Part shown: in pieces, positions 9,639 through 18,680 of the stretch
Numbering within the stretch: position 1 is the stretch's first letter
How the letters are laid out: each line of letters opens with the position of its first letter
Assembly (NCBI RefSeq): GCF_001637325.1
Contig: NZ_LRXL01000037.1
Coordinates: 1 to 64,000 of the forward strand
DNA from: Cochleicola gelatinilyticus
GTDB taxonomy: Bacteria > Bacteroidota > Bacteroidia > Flavobacteriales > Flavobacteriaceae
DNA: 64,000 nucleotides
Direction of reading: 5' to 3'
Notes under the pieces: generated by a model
Database searches by the model: none
Seen by the model: the letters and a program-made list of their open reading frames with translations, nothing else
Told to the model about the DNA's origin: nothing
Made by a program: the position numbers and the translations under genes

Positions 9639-11432
9639 CTACAGTTTTTCCTCAATCCATCGTTCAATTTTATCTTCGAGTAGCGCTAAAGGAACACAGC
9701 CAGTAGCCAATACCTGATTGTGAAATTCACTAATAGAAAACTGGTCTCCCAAGGCTTCTTTCGATTTCTTTCGTAACTCTTGAATCTTTAGTTGTCCGAT
9801 CTTATATGATAAAGCCTGTCCTGGATTCGCCATATATCGTTCAATTTCCGAAGTAATCCCAGCTTCACTTTCAGCTTCATTCTCTAGCGAATACTGTATT
9901 GCTTCTTCCCGAGTCCAGCCTTTGCTATGAAGTCCAGTATCGACCACCAATCGAACCGCTCGGTGCATCTCGGCACCCAACATTCCGAAGTACTGATACG
10001 GATCGGTATAAAGTCCTAATTCTTTTCCGAGTGATTCACTGTACAATGCCCAGCCTTCTCCATACCCACTGTACCAAAGTGTTTTTCTGAACTTTGGAAG
10101 TTTTTCGTTTTCTTGTGTTAATGAAATCTGATAATGATGTCCTGGAATGGCTTCGTGTAAAAATAACGATTCGTCGCTATAGACATTGTATTTGGTCGCG
10201 TCTGGAATAGGAGTGTAGAAAATTCCTGGTCTTGTCCCATCTACAGAGCCAGGATTGTATTCTGCACTTGCTGAATTTTCACGAAATGCTTCTGTTTGTC
10301 GAACTTCAAACGGAGTTTTAGGCTTTTGATCAAAGAGGACATTCAACTTTGGTTTCATTGTTTCATGAATTGCATTGAAATTGTCGATGATCTCTTTCGG
10401 GGTTTTATACGGCATCAACTCTTTGTTATTCCGAACGTAATTAAAAAAGGATTTGAGATCGCCTTCATAACCCACTTCATTCTTCACCTTTTCCATCTCC
10501 ATAGTAATACGGGCTACTTCATCTAATCCCAGTTGATGAATTTCTGCCGCAGTCATATTAGTTGTGGTGTATAATTTAATTTGGTGCTGGTAATACGCTT
10601 CTCCTTCTGGTGTTTCAGCAATACCACTACTTTCTCTTCCAGCCTCCAAATAGTCAGTAGCCATAAAATCATGCAAACTTTGGTAAGCCGGAATTAATTT
10701 GTCGTTAATTATACGGGTGTACGCTTCGGTGAGTTCTTGCTTTTCAGTATTAGAAAAAGAATCGGGAAAATTTTTAATAGGCGAATAAAATAAATGATTG
10801 TCCAGATTCGGCTCGGTCATTTCCTTTAATTGTGGCAGCACTTTCACGATCAAAGATTTTGGAAGTACATACCCTTGTTGTATCCCTTCGCGCATATTGG
10901 TTTCTGCATTTTTCAACCATTCTAAATATCCTTCAAGCCTTTGTAACCAATTGGTGTAATCTGCTACTGTTTTAAAAGGTTGCGCACTTGCACCACTTGC
11001 TAATTGTCCCATGAATAAGTTCACCGACCACATCTGATCGATCGGCAGGTATTTATCTTTATTAAAAGACATGGTTTCTAGGTTAATGTTGCATTCCCAT
11101 TCCAGAATTGCCTTACTCATTTGTTCGGTTTCCGAAAGATCTTTAGAAGAGAATGCGTTTAATTTTTCTTTATACGAGGTGTAATAGGTTCTTAGTTTAG
11201 TGCGATACGCTTCCGAAAGAGTATTTGGAAATTGATCGTTAAATCTAGAATCTCCCGCTGTAGTTGCGCTCACCGGATTTAGTTGTAAACCTTCTTCGTA
11301 ATAATCTTCTAAAAGGGTTGAAAAAGCGGTATTCGAAGTCATGGCAGTTTCAGGCTTCGTTTCAGATTTCTTTCCTTCATTACACGCTGAGAAACTAGCG
11401 GCAGTAAGAAGTACTAATAGTATTTTTTTCAT
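9639..11432 (-). CDS. DUF885 family lipoprotein, putative metal-dependent peptidase
   Basis: A 597-residue lipoprotein: signal with lipobox at Cys17 (FSAC), then a largely helical DUF885 domain. The segment LHEAIPGHHYQ (about residues 421-431) resembles an HExxH-like metal-binding motif, and WALYSE follows about 30 residues later. Members are assumed to be zinc peptidases acting in the periplasm or at the membrane, but substrate data are sparse. It is followed by rplS and preceded at 27 bases by trmD, so it may be transcribed with trmD. Confidence 0.85.
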   Translation of the reverse strand: MKKILLVLLTAASFSACNEGKKSETKPETAMTSNTAFSTLLEDYYEEGLQLNPVSATTAGDSRFNDQFPNTLSEAYRTKLRTYYTSYKEKLNAFSSKDLSETEQMSKAILEWECNINLETMSFNKDKYLPIDQMWSVNLFMGQLASGASAQPFKTVADYTNWLQRLEGYLEWLKNAETNMREGIQQGYVLPKSLIVKVLPQLKEMTEPNLDNHLFYSPIKNFPDSFSNTEKQELTEAYTRIINDKLIPAYQSLHDFMATDYLEAGRESSGIAETPEGEAYYQHQIKLYTTTNMTAAEIHQLGLDEVARITMEMEKVKNEVGYEGDLKSFFNYVRNNKELMPYKTPKEIIDNFNAIHETMKPKLNVLFDQKPKTPFEVRQTEAFRENSASAEYNPGSVDGTRPGIFYTPIPDATKYNVYSDESLFLHEAIPGHHYQISLTQENEKLPKFRKTLWYSGYGEGWALYSESLGKELGLYTDPYQYFGMLGAEMHRAVRLVVDTGLHSKGWTREEAIQYSLENEAESEAGITSEIERYMANPGQALSYKIGQLKIQELRKKSKEALGDQFSISEFHNQVLATGCVPLALLEDKIERWIEEKL

Positions 11433-11459
11433 GGGTACAACGGGTTCGTGTATATTAAA

Positions 11460-12137
11460 TTAATCTTCTAAAAGGTCTGGACGTAATCGCTCCGTACGTT
11501 TGTACGCTTCGTCTTCACGCCATGCTTCGATCTTTGCAGTATGTCCACTTAATAATATTTCAGGAACTTCCCATCCTTTGTATTCGGAGGGGCGGGTGTA
11601 AATTGGAGGTGCTAGTAAATTGTCTTGGAAAGAATCGGTTAGGGCACTCGTCTCATCTCCTAATACGCCAGGCAGTAAACGAATTACGGCATCGCAAACA
11701 ATTGCAGCCGCTAACTCACCGCCACTTAGCACAAAATCTCCCACAGAGATCTCTTTAGTGATAAACTGATCGCGCACTCGTTGATCCACTCCTTTATAAT
11801 GTCCACAAAGGATAATGATGTTTTCTTTTAATGATAATTGATTGGCAATAGTTTGCTTAAAGGTTTCGCCGTCGGGTGTCATATAGATTACTTCGTCATA
11901 GTTTCTTTCAGATTTAAGTTTGGTAATACATTTATCGATAGGCTCGATCATCATGACCATGCCTGCACCACCGCCAAACTGATAATCGTCTATCTGATTG
12001 TAATTATTGGTGGAGAAGTCTCTAAGATTATGCATGTGTATTTCCACAAGGCCTTTTTCGATCGCACGTTTTAAGATGGATGCTTCGAAAGGACTTCTTA
12101 ATAATTCGGGTAGTACGGTAATAATATCAATGCGCAT
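11460..12137 (-). CDS. trmD: tRNA (guanine37-N1)-methyltransferase TrmD
   Basis: Methylates G37 next to the anticodon, preventing frameshifting, with S-adenosylmethionine bound in a SPOUT trefoil knot. The 225-residue protein carries [12 protein letters not shown] at the start, [12 protein letters not shown] (about residues 52-63), [13 protein letters not shown], and the knot segment [13 protein letters not shown]. It is slightly shorter than the E. coli enzyme (255), mainly at the C-terminus, as usual in this phylum. The GNAT gene lies about 40 bases upstream. Confidence 0.96.
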   Translation of the reverse strand: MRIDIITVLPELLRSPFEASILKRAIEKGLVEIHMHNLRDFSTNNYNQIDDYQFGGGAGMVMMIEPIDKCITKLKSERNYDEVIYMTPDGETFKQTIANQLSLKENIIILCGHYKGVDQRVRDQFITKEISVGDFVLSGGELAAAIVCDAVIRLLPGVLGDETSALTDSFQDNLLAPPIYTRPSEYKGWEVPEILLSGHTAKIEAWREDEAYKRTERLRPDLLED

Positions 12138-12179
12138 GAGCTGTCTCGGTAAGTATGAATTTTGAGATGTAAAAATAAA

Positions 12180-12635
12180 CTATTTATCTGAACTCTGAAT
12201 TTCCCAAGCATAATGTTGCACGCCTATATCTTTTTTCCACCCTAGTCGTTTGTATAATTTTTGCGCAGGATTTTCCACGGCAGTTTCAAGTATTAGTCCT
12301 TTGCTTCCTTGGTGAATAGCAAATTGTTTAGCGTGTTCTAAAAGAGCCTCGCCAATTCCTTGCTTTCTAGCTTCAGAAGCAACATATAGATCGTTGAGAA
12401 TGTAGGTGCGCTGCATGGAAACAGACGAAAAGCTAGGGTACAATTGTGTGAACCCTACAAGTTGCTCTTCCGAAGAAAAGGCAATAAAAATTACAGAATC
12501 ATTTTTCTGAAACCGCTCTGCAAGAAATTTTCGGGCCGCATCGATATCTGAAGTCTGCTTATAAAACACGCGATACGCATCGAATAAGGCAATGAGTTGT
12601 TCCAAATGCTGCGAAGTTGCTCGAAGTGTTTTCAT
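12180..12635 (-). CDS. GNAT family N-acetyltransferase
   Basis: A 151-residue acetyltransferase with the usual acetyl-CoA loop QGIGEAL in the motif VASEARKQGIGEALLEHA, then a C-terminal PAQKLYKRLGWKK segment common to GNATs. The substrate is unknown; small-molecule amines or protein amino groups are possible. Start: ATG at 12635 fits the family N-terminus (MKTLRATSQH); a longer TTG-initiated version (12683) would read through the hairpin at 12639-12669. The hairpin's T-run ends next to this ATG, leaving almost no leader, which is odd. Confidence 0.85.
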   Translation of the reverse strand: MKTLRATSQHLEQLIALFDAYRVFYKQTSDIDAARKFLAERFQKNDSVIFIAFSSEEQLVGFTQLYPSFSSVSMQRTYILNDLYVASEARKQGIGEALLEHAKQFAIHQGSKGLILETAVENPAQKLYKRLGWKKDIGVQHYAWEIQSSDK

Positions 12636-12638
12636 AAA

Positions 12639-12669
12639 AAATCCGTACTTTTTTGAAAGGTACGGATTT
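12639..12669 (-). terminator. Hairpin between DUF748 gene and GNAT start
   Basis: Perfect 10-base stem AAATCCGTAC/GTACGGATTT with an 11-base loop, followed on the minus strand by a short T-run. It lies after the DUF748 stop (12691) and its 3' edge touches the GNAT start codon at 12635, so it could be a terminator, or an attenuator for the GNAT gene. Confidence 0.5.
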
Positions 12670-12690
12670 AATTTTTTTATCAATTATTGC

Positions 12691-13971
12691 TTAGTGTTCA
12701 GGTTTAGTTTCGTCCGTATTTTCTTGTTTCTGTTCTCCCTCTTTTAATGTATCATTTTCCTCTTCATCTTCATTTCCATCGAACAAGCGTTTAAAAAATC
12801 CATCGGTAGTGTCAGCTTTACGTTCGGCGCGACGTTGTTCTCGGCGTTTTTTTCGTAGTTCTCTCTTTTCTTCTCTTGTAAGATTAGGATCATTAAAGGC
12901 ATCTTCGAAATCGATGTCGTTATCCACCTCGCCTTTGAATGCACTAATCCAAGCGTTTTCAAAAATATTGAATACTGTTGGCCAAACACCCGCTTGTACA
13001 TTATTCAAGTCGCCTTCAATAGGAACGCGTGTTGCAATGGTGTCGGTCCCTTGATTTTTCAGAATAAATTTAAAGAAACCCACAAATCCCTCCCAAAGCA
13101 CTCCGAGAAAACCATCTTCTTTACCAATAAGTTTTGAGTTGGTAAGTAACGGTTTCATATACCCTTTCATGTATCCATCGGCAATTGCGATCTCACTATA
13201 TACTCCCATAGTTCCTTCTTTAAAATCTATTCCGGCATAATGGCGTGTAAAATTGTTAATTGCAGTAACGTCAGCGTCTTCCAAAGAAAAAGCAATATCC
13301 ATATCGGGAATTTCTTTAATTAGGTTGATGTTACCATCGAGTGATACATTTCCGTTTCCGATAGAAACTCCAGTTGCTTTGACAGGAGAGGGGAGAATGC
13401 GTTCTTTTTCTACTACATTTCTTAGGTTGTCTGCGGTAAGTTGAATCTTATTAATTTGGAGATCGATATTAGGATCGGACTCTAACACTACGTAGGCAAA
13501 AGTTCCGTCGTGAACTTCAAAGTGGTTAATTTCGAGTGGGACAATGTCTGTAAGGGCTTTGGTCCAGTCGTCGATATCGGCTTCCCCTTCGGCAGGAGTT
13601 GTTTTTTGATCTTCTAATACGTAGATTATTTCTGGGCTCATCATTACTACTTCGGCAACGATCTTTCCTTTTAATAAAGACTTCCATTCAACTGAAATAT
13701 CATTCTTTGGAAAATTGAGAAACGGAACCTGTGTTCCAGCATCGACTTTATTAAGATACATCCCATTAATAACATAAGCACCACGCCATAATGAAATATC
13801 TATGTCACTTACTTGTCCATAATACCCTGGGATATCAGCCAATACTTCATTTATATAGTTCTTTGCATAGATAGGTAAGTAGAGTCTACCGGCTATTAGT
13901 AAAAGTAAAATAATGATTGGTATTGTATACCTTTTCTTTTTGTAAGGTTTCCTTTTTTTTCTTTCAGTCAT
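12691..13971 (-). CDS. DUF748/AsmA-like membrane-anchored protein
   Basis: 426 residues: a basic N-terminus, one membrane helix (about 15-34), then a long beta-rich region with the DUF748 pattern (WRGAYVINGMYLNKV; NHFEVHDGTFAYV). It ends with a strongly charged tail of about 70 residues (REEKRELRKKRREQRRAERK, followed by acidic runs). DUF748 belongs with AsmA-like repeat-beta-groove proteins, some of which move lipids between the bacterial membranes; here that role is inference. The tail probably stays soluble in the periplasm. No close operon partner except the downstream GNAT. Confidence 0.8.
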   Translation of the reverse strand: MTERKKRKPYKKKRYTIPIIILLLLIAGRLYLPIYAKNYINEVLADIPGYYGQVSDIDISLWRGAYVINGMYLNKVDAGTQVPFLNFPKNDISVEWKSLLKGKIVAEVVMMSPEIIYVLEDQKTTPAEGEADIDDWTKALTDIVPLEINHFEVHDGTFAYVVLESDPNIDLQINKIQLTADNLRNVVEKERILPSPVKATGVSIGNGNVSLDGNINLIKEIPDMDIAFSLEDADVTAINNFTRHYAGIDFKEGTMGVYSEIAIADGYMKGYMKPLLTNSKLIGKEDGFLGVLWEGFVGFFKFILKNQGTDTIATRVPIEGDLNNVQAGVWPTVFNIFENAWISAFKGEVDNDIDFEDAFNDPNLTREEKRELRKKRREQRRAERKADTTDGFFKRLFDGNEDEEENDTLKEGEQKQENTDETKPEH

Positions 13972-14035
13972 AGTTAAGTCGTTGAGACGAAGTAAATTTC
14001 GAGGAAATTGTATGTATAGAGGGTTAATGAAGTCA

Positions 14036-14072
14036 TAAAAAAAAAGGTTCGATCAATGACCGAACCTTTTTT
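14036..14072 (-). terminator. Intrinsic terminator after GAPDH gene
   Basis: Stem AAAAGGTTCG/CGAACCTTTT (14042-14051 with 14061-14070) flanked by A and T runs, about 40 bases after the GAPDH stop on the minus strand. Confidence 0.8.
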
Positions 14073-14112
14073 TGAACTGATTTTCTACTATAAAAGCTGC
14101 TTTCGCACTCAA

Positions 14113-15561
14113 TTAATAATAGGTAAATCGACGTACTTTAGAGATGTATTTAGCTAAGCGAATAACCTGATGGCTATACCCATACTCGTTATCATACCAA
14201 ACATATAATACAACATCTTTACCATCTTTAGTTACGATAGTAGCGTTACTGTCGTAAATAGAGGGAGCAGAAGATCCAACAATATCGCTAGATACCAATT
14301 CATTATTAAGTGAATATTTAATCTGCTCTACTAAGTTGCCTTCTAAAGCATATTTCTTCATAATAGAGTTGATCCCATCTTTAGAGGTCTTACCTTCTAA
14401 TTCTAATTTTAGAATTGCTAATGAACCGTTTGGCACTGGTACACGAATCGCATTAGAAGTTAATTTCCCTTCAAAAGAAGGAAGTGCTTTAGAAACTGCA
14501 GATCCTGCTCCTGTTTCGGTGATTACCATATTTAATGCAGCAGCACGACCTCGACGGTATTTCTTATGCATATTATCTACAAGGTTCTGGTCGTTTGTGT
14601 AAGCGTGAATAGTTTCTAAATGACCGTGAACTACACCTAACGAATCCTCTACTGCTTTAAGAATAGGTGTGATTGCATTAGTAGTACAAGAGGCTGCAGA
14701 GAAAATATCTACTTCATCTGGGTTGTATTCGGCGTGGTTTACCCCGTGAACAATATTTGGAATTCCTTTTCCAGGTGCCGTTAATAACACTTTTGAAACC
14801 CCTTTAGCAACTAAATGACGACTCAAAGCTTCTTTATCTCTAAAAGCACCAGTGTTGTCTATTACGAGTGCATCTTCAATTCCGTATGACGTGTAATCGA
14901 TATCTTCGGGAGCATTGGCTGAGATAATATGTACTGTAGTTCCGTTAATTACGAGCGCTTTGTTTTCAAGGTCTACACGTACTGTACCTGGAAAATCCCC
15001 ATGTACCGAATCGTACTGTAGTAACGACGCTCTTTTTTCTAATACTGTTTGGTCGATTGTGCCCCGAGTCACAATTGCCCGTAGGCGCATTTGGTTTCCT
15101 TGACCTGTTCTCGTCATTAGTTCTCTGGCTAATAATCTTCCGATTCTTCCGAAGCCATATAAGATAACATCTTTAGGAACAATGTTTTCTTTGTCTTTTG
15201 CATCTTTTAATTTTTCAGAAACAAATGCAAGAGCATCGGTATACTTATTGTCTTCTAAGTGATACTCGTAGGTTAATTTCCCGATGTCTAATTTTGCAGG
15301 AGGTAGATTCAATGTTTTGATGGCTTGGGCGATCTCAACAGAATCGAAAATCGAAATTGGTTTTTGAACGAACTCACCTGCATATTCGTGAAGATTAAGA
15401 ATCTCACTAACGTTGCGGTCTATTAATTGATTTCTGAAAATTACCAATTCTATGGACTTGTCGTACCAAAGATCACTGATAATATTAATAAATTCGACGG
15501 TTGCCTTGCGGCGATCGGTTTGAAAAGACAGTTCTTTTTCATAAACGTCATCAAAACTCAT
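14113..15561 (-). CDS. gap: Glyceraldehyde-3-phosphate dehydrogenase with N-terminal extension
   Basis: Converts glyceraldehyde-3-phosphate to 1,3-bisphosphoglycerate, or the reverse in gluconeogenesis. The 482 residues include about 125 extra at the N-terminus before the NAD-binding start ILYGFGRIGRLLAREL. The catalytic Cys is in SAASCTTNAITP (about residue 290), with the partner His in the ETIHAYTNDQ region; WYDNEYGYSHQVIRLAKY closes the protein. This long form is usual in Bacteroidota, which often also have a standard 335-residue enzyme; whether this one prefers NAD or NADP cannot be read here. It has its own promoter and terminator. Confidence 0.92.
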   Translation of the reverse strand: MSFDDVYEKELSFQTDRRKATVEFINIISDLWYDKSIELVIFRNQLIDRNVSEILNLHEYAGEFVQKPISIFDSVEIAQAIKTLNLPPAKLDIGKLTYEYHLEDNKYTDALAFVSEKLKDAKDKENIVPKDVILYGFGRIGRLLARELMTRTGQGNQMRLRAIVTRGTIDQTVLEKRASLLQYDSVHGDFPGTVRVDLENKALVINGTTVHIISANAPEDIDYTSYGIEDALVIDNTGAFRDKEALSRHLVAKGVSKVLLTAPGKGIPNIVHGVNHAEYNPDEVDIFSAASCTTNAITPILKAVEDSLGVVHGHLETIHAYTNDQNLVDNMHKKYRRGRAAALNMVITETGAGSAVSKALPSFEGKLTSNAIRVPVPNGSLAILKLELEGKTSKDGINSIMKKYALEGNLVEQIKYSLNNELVSSDIVGSSAPSIYDSNATIVTKDGKDVVLYVWYDNEYGYSHQVIRLAKYISKVRRFTYY

Positions 15562-15616
15562 AGTGGTGTGGATTTAAGATCTCTGCAAGCAAAAATCAAG
15601 GTTTAAAATTTTGCTG

Positions 15617-15624
15617 CAAAAGTA
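15617..15624 (-). promoter_or_regulatory. TAnnTTTG promoter element for GAPDH gene
   Basis: Minus-strand TACTTTTG, an exact -7 match, 55 bases before the GAPDH start at 15561. No matching -33 TTTG at normal spacing was seen. Confidence 0.5.
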
Positions 15625-15768
15625 ACGATTTCAATCGTTTTCGGGAAGTAAAACTGTAAAATAAATACGCCTCTGAAAGATTTGTGAAAACAAAAATAGG
15701 GCAGTCTGATATAGTATGAGTTTTAGATAGGGTGCATTAGAATAAATAAACGTGTTTTCTGAAACCAA

Positions 15769-15801
15769 AATAACCCTGTTTATTGTAAAAACAGGGTTAT
15801 T
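15769..15801 (-). terminator. Intrinsic terminator after DegP-type protease gene
   Basis: Inverted repeat AATAACCCTGT/ACAGGGTTATT (11 bases each arm, 11-base loop) lying 23 bases after the protease stop on the minus strand. The following tract is only moderately T-rich. Confidence 0.65.
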
Positions 15802-15823
15802 GAAGAATTAAATCTTTTTTATT

Positions 15824-17218
15824 TTATCTAAAAATAAACGTATTAGCTTCTCCTTTTTCAGTAATAAAAGACATTTTAATTGGAGCAGAAAAATCTCTAG
15901 CTGCCATTACTCTTTTTACATCTTCGATATCTTCAATTTTCTGATCATTTATTTTCGTAATTAAAATGCCAGAAAGGTTGTATTGTGCAATATCTCTAGT
16001 TAATGGTTTTGTAACAATTACTCCATTAGAAACTCCTCGACTTGCAATTTCTGCCTTAGTAGCGTTTTTAACCTCCAAACCTAAATAGTCAATCTCGTAG
16101 GTTTCTAATTTGATTAATGTTACAGGAACTGTCTTTTGTTTTCCATTACGTAGCAAGGTAACATTTACAACATCGTTAGGTCTTTTAGAACCTAAATATC
16201 CTGATAGGTCAGAGAATTTACCTACCGTAATACCATCTAATTCTTTAATGATATCGCCTTTCCTAATTCCACTTTCATCAGCGCCACTTCCTTTTTCTAT
16301 TCCACCTACATAGACTCCTTCAGTTTCACTAATTCCTAGGTTCCTAGCTCTTTCTGAATTTAAATTACTTCCTTGAATTCCTAAAATTCCACGTTGTACA
16401 TTACCGTACTGCATGATATCTTCAATAATTTTTCGAGCATTATTCGAAGGTACAGCGAAAGAATAACCAACATACGATCCAGTTTCACTTGTAATAGCAG
16501 TATTAATCCCTACTAGCTCTCCACGTGTGTTCACTAAGGCACCACCACTATTTCCTCGATTCACAGCGGCATCGGTTTGAATAAACGATTGCGGGTTACC
16601 ATCAAATTCATTTAGATCTCTTGCTTTAGCACTCACAATCCCTGCTGTTACAGTTGAGGTAAGATTAAATGGGTTTCCTACGGCTAATACCCATTCTCCT
16701 AGTTTTAGCATGTTCGAATCACCAAACGCAATAGAAGGAAGATCTACTTTAGCATCAACTTTAATAAGAGCAATGTCCGATTTTGGATCAGTGCCAATAA
16801 GAGTGGCTTTATATGTTTTGTTATTATTCAAGGTAACTTCTAGCTCGGTAGCATTGGCGATTACATGATTATTGGTAATTATGTGACCGTCTGGAGAAAT
16901 AATTACACCACTTCCCGAACCAATTCGTGCTTTGGGTTGCCCTGTACCATAAATATACTCCATCATATTAGTAGGTTGTTCTGTAATCGTCATGTTTTTG
17001 ACGTGAACGACAGCATTTACAGTTTTTTCTGCGGCTTGAGTAAAATCTATATCAAGTGCCTCGGTACCGTACGAATCGTAGGTAGTAGGTATAAATGAAG
17101 TTGTATTGTTTTCAGGAATAAAAGAAACTCCCTCTTCTTCAGTGAAAAATTTATAACCTCCTAAGGTTACAGCACCTGCTAAAAGTGCGACAACGAATAA
17201 TCGAATGGTCTGTTTCAT
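15824..17218 (-). CDS. DegP/HtrA-type periplasmic serine protease
   Basis: A 464-residue envelope quality-control protease and chaperone. Order: N-terminal signal or anchor (about 1-24), trypsin-like domain with His in TNNHVI (about 113), Asp in KSDIALIKV (about 146) and Ser in NRGNSGGAL (about 222), then two PDZ domains (about 260-355 and 370-464). The catalytic triad is complete. It is transcribed divergently from dapF and ends at its own terminator. Whether it acts like DegP, DegQ or DegS cannot be told; two PDZ domains favour DegP/DegQ. Confidence 0.93.
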   Translation of the reverse strand: MKQTIRLFVVALLAGAVTLGGYKFFTEEEGVSFIPENNTTSFIPTTYDSYGTEALDIDFTQAAEKTVNAVVHVKNMTITEQPTNMMEYIYGTGQPKARIGSGSGVIISPDGHIITNNHVIANATELEVTLNNNKTYKATLIGTDPKSDIALIKVDAKVDLPSIAFGDSNMLKLGEWVLAVGNPFNLTSTVTAGIVSAKARDLNEFDGNPQSFIQTDAAVNRGNSGGALVNTRGELVGINTAITSETGSYVGYSFAVPSNNARKIIEDIMQYGNVQRGILGIQGSNLNSERARNLGISETEGVYVGGIEKGSGADESGIRKGDIIKELDGITVGKFSDLSGYLGSKRPNDVVNVTLLRNGKQKTVPVTLIKLETYEIDYLGLEVKNATKAEIASRGVSNGVIVTKPLTRDIAQYNLSGILITKINDQKIEDIEDVKRVMAARDFSAPIKMSFITEKGEANTFIFR

Positions 17219-17339
17219 ATACTTTAATTTTTTAATTATACATAAGGTAACAATTATTAGACGATACTATTTTAAAAATATTTCAGTTTTAACGTCCATT
17301 TAACAAGAGCGAAATGAAACAAGTCCACATGGCTTTTTA

Positions 17340-17347
17340 TACCTTTG
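17340..17347 (+). promoter_or_regulatory. TAnnTTTG promoter element for dapF
   Basis: TACCTTTG ends 5 bases before the ATG at 17353. Such a position implies a very short or absent leader and argues against upstream starts for dapF. Confidence 0.5.
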
Positions 17348-17352
17348 CGGCT

Positions 17353-18126
17353 ATGGAAATCCCATTTCACAAATATCAAGGCACTGGAAACGATTTTATC
17401 ATCATAGATAATCGCCAAATGTATTTCCCCAAAAATGATACCAATCTGGTTGCCAGTATGTGTGACCGTAAATTTGGCATAGGTGCCGATGGTTTGCTGT
17501 TATTGGAAAACCATGATAGTGCCGATTTTAAGATGGTGTATTATAATTCTGACGGAAACTTGAGTACGATGTGCGGGAATGGAGGCAGATGCATAGCTCA
17601 TTTTTCTAATTATCTTGGTATTTCAAAAGAAAATGCTTTTTTTGAAGCCGTTGATGGTATGCATGAAGCATCTATATTAGGTAATACTGTATCACTCAAA
17701 ATGAACAATGTTACTAAAATTGAAACTTCAGAAAAGGTAGCGTTTTTAAATACTGGATCACCACATCATGTACAATTAGTGGAAGATGTAACCAGATATG
17801 ATGTTTTTTCAGAAGGAAGAAAAATTAGAAATGATCGCTACGGAAAGGAAGGTGCTAATGTAAATTTCGTTACGCAAACTGATACCGATACATTTTCAGT
17901 AAGAACGTACGAACGGGGAGTAGAGGATGAAACATTGTCCTGTGGCACGGGAGTGACTGCAGTAGCTATTGCTATGTTCGAAACAGGAAAAACAACCCAA
18001 CAAAAAGTAACGCTTAATACACAAGGAGGTGTGTTACAGGTTTCTTTCAGTAAAGAAAATGGAATTTACAAAGAAGTATTTCTAGAGGGGCCTGCCATTC
18101 GAGTATTTAAAGGAACGTGGGCATGA
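17353..18126 (+). CDS. dapF: Diaminopimelate epimerase
   Basis: Interconverts LL- and meso-diaminopimelate, giving the peptidoglycan cross-linking residue and the precursor of lysine. The 257 residues carry both catalytic cysteines: Cys74 in CGNGGRC and Cys197 in SCGTGVTA; the N-terminus has the typical FHKYQGTGNDFIIID. The ATG at 17353 is chosen because it matches family N-termini and follows a promoter element by 5 bases; an ATG at 17314 would add 13 unlike residues. The next gene overlaps by ATGA, so dapF, the GNAT and probably mltG form an operon. dapD and dapA are elsewhere in this window. Confidence 0.96.
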   Translation: MEIPFHKYQGTGNDFIIIDNRQMYFPKNDTNLVASMCDRKFGIGADGLLLLENHDSADFKMVYYNSDGNLSTMCGNGGRCIAHFSNYLGISKENAFFEAVDGMHEASILGNTVSLKMNNVTKIETSEKVAFLNTGSPHHVQLVEDVTRYDVFSEGRKIRNDRYGKEGANVNFVTQTDTDTFSVRTYERGVEDETLSCGTGVTAVAIAMFETGKTTQQKVTLNTQGGVLQVSFSKENGIYKEVFLEGPAIRVFKGTWA

Positions 18127-18656
18127 GTGTTAGTTTAAAAGCAGATGGGGTAGTGTTAAGAGCTCTCGAGCCCGAAGATATTGATTTCTTATATCGACTA
18201 GAAAATGATGAAAAAATATGGGAGTTGAGTAATACTATGGCGCCCTATTCAAAATTTATTTTAAATCAATATTTGGAGAATGCGCATCGTGATATTTACG
18301 ATGTAAAACAACTGCGCTTAGTTATATGTTTAGAAGCAGTGCAGGAACACCCTATAGGATTTATAGATTTATTCGATTTTGACCCCAAAAATCAGCGAGT
18401 GGGTGTCGGAATTATTATTTATGACGATAAAGACCGAAATAAAGGCAATGCCCGAATTGCATTAAATTTAATTATACAATACGCATTTAATCGATTAGAG
18501 CTGCACCAAATTTTTGCAAATATTACTGAAGACAATACAAGGAGTATGCTTCTTTTTGAAAAAGCAGGATTTAATAAAGCTGGAATAAAAAAGGATTGGG
18601 TTCGTTTCGAGACCGGTTTTAAAGATGAACATATGTATCAATTAATTCGCAAGTAA
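18123..18656 (+). CDS. GNAT family N-acetyltransferase, RimJ/RimL-like
   Basis: A 177-residue acetyltransferase of the RimJ/RimL type: RALEPEDIDFLYRLEND at the N-terminus, GVGIIIYDDKDRNKGNARIAL with the acetyl-CoA site, LHQIFANITEDNTRSMLLFEKAGF near the end. Such enzymes acetylate protein or small-molecule amino groups; the target here is unknown. Its ATG overlaps the dapF stop in an ATGA arrangement, so translation is coupled; a GTG two codons upstream is less likely. mltG follows after 24 bases. Confidence 0.88.
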   Translation: MSVSLKADGVVLRALEPEDIDFLYRLENDEKIWELSNTMAPYSKFILNQYLENAHRDIYDVKQLRLVICLEAVQEHPIGFIDLFDFDPKNQRVGVGIIIYDDKDRNKGNARIALNLIIQYAFNRLELHQIFANITEDNTRSMLLFEKAGFNKAGIKKDWVRFETGFKDEHMYQLIRK

Positions 18657-18680
18657 ATTTTTTACAAATAAGTTAAAAGC

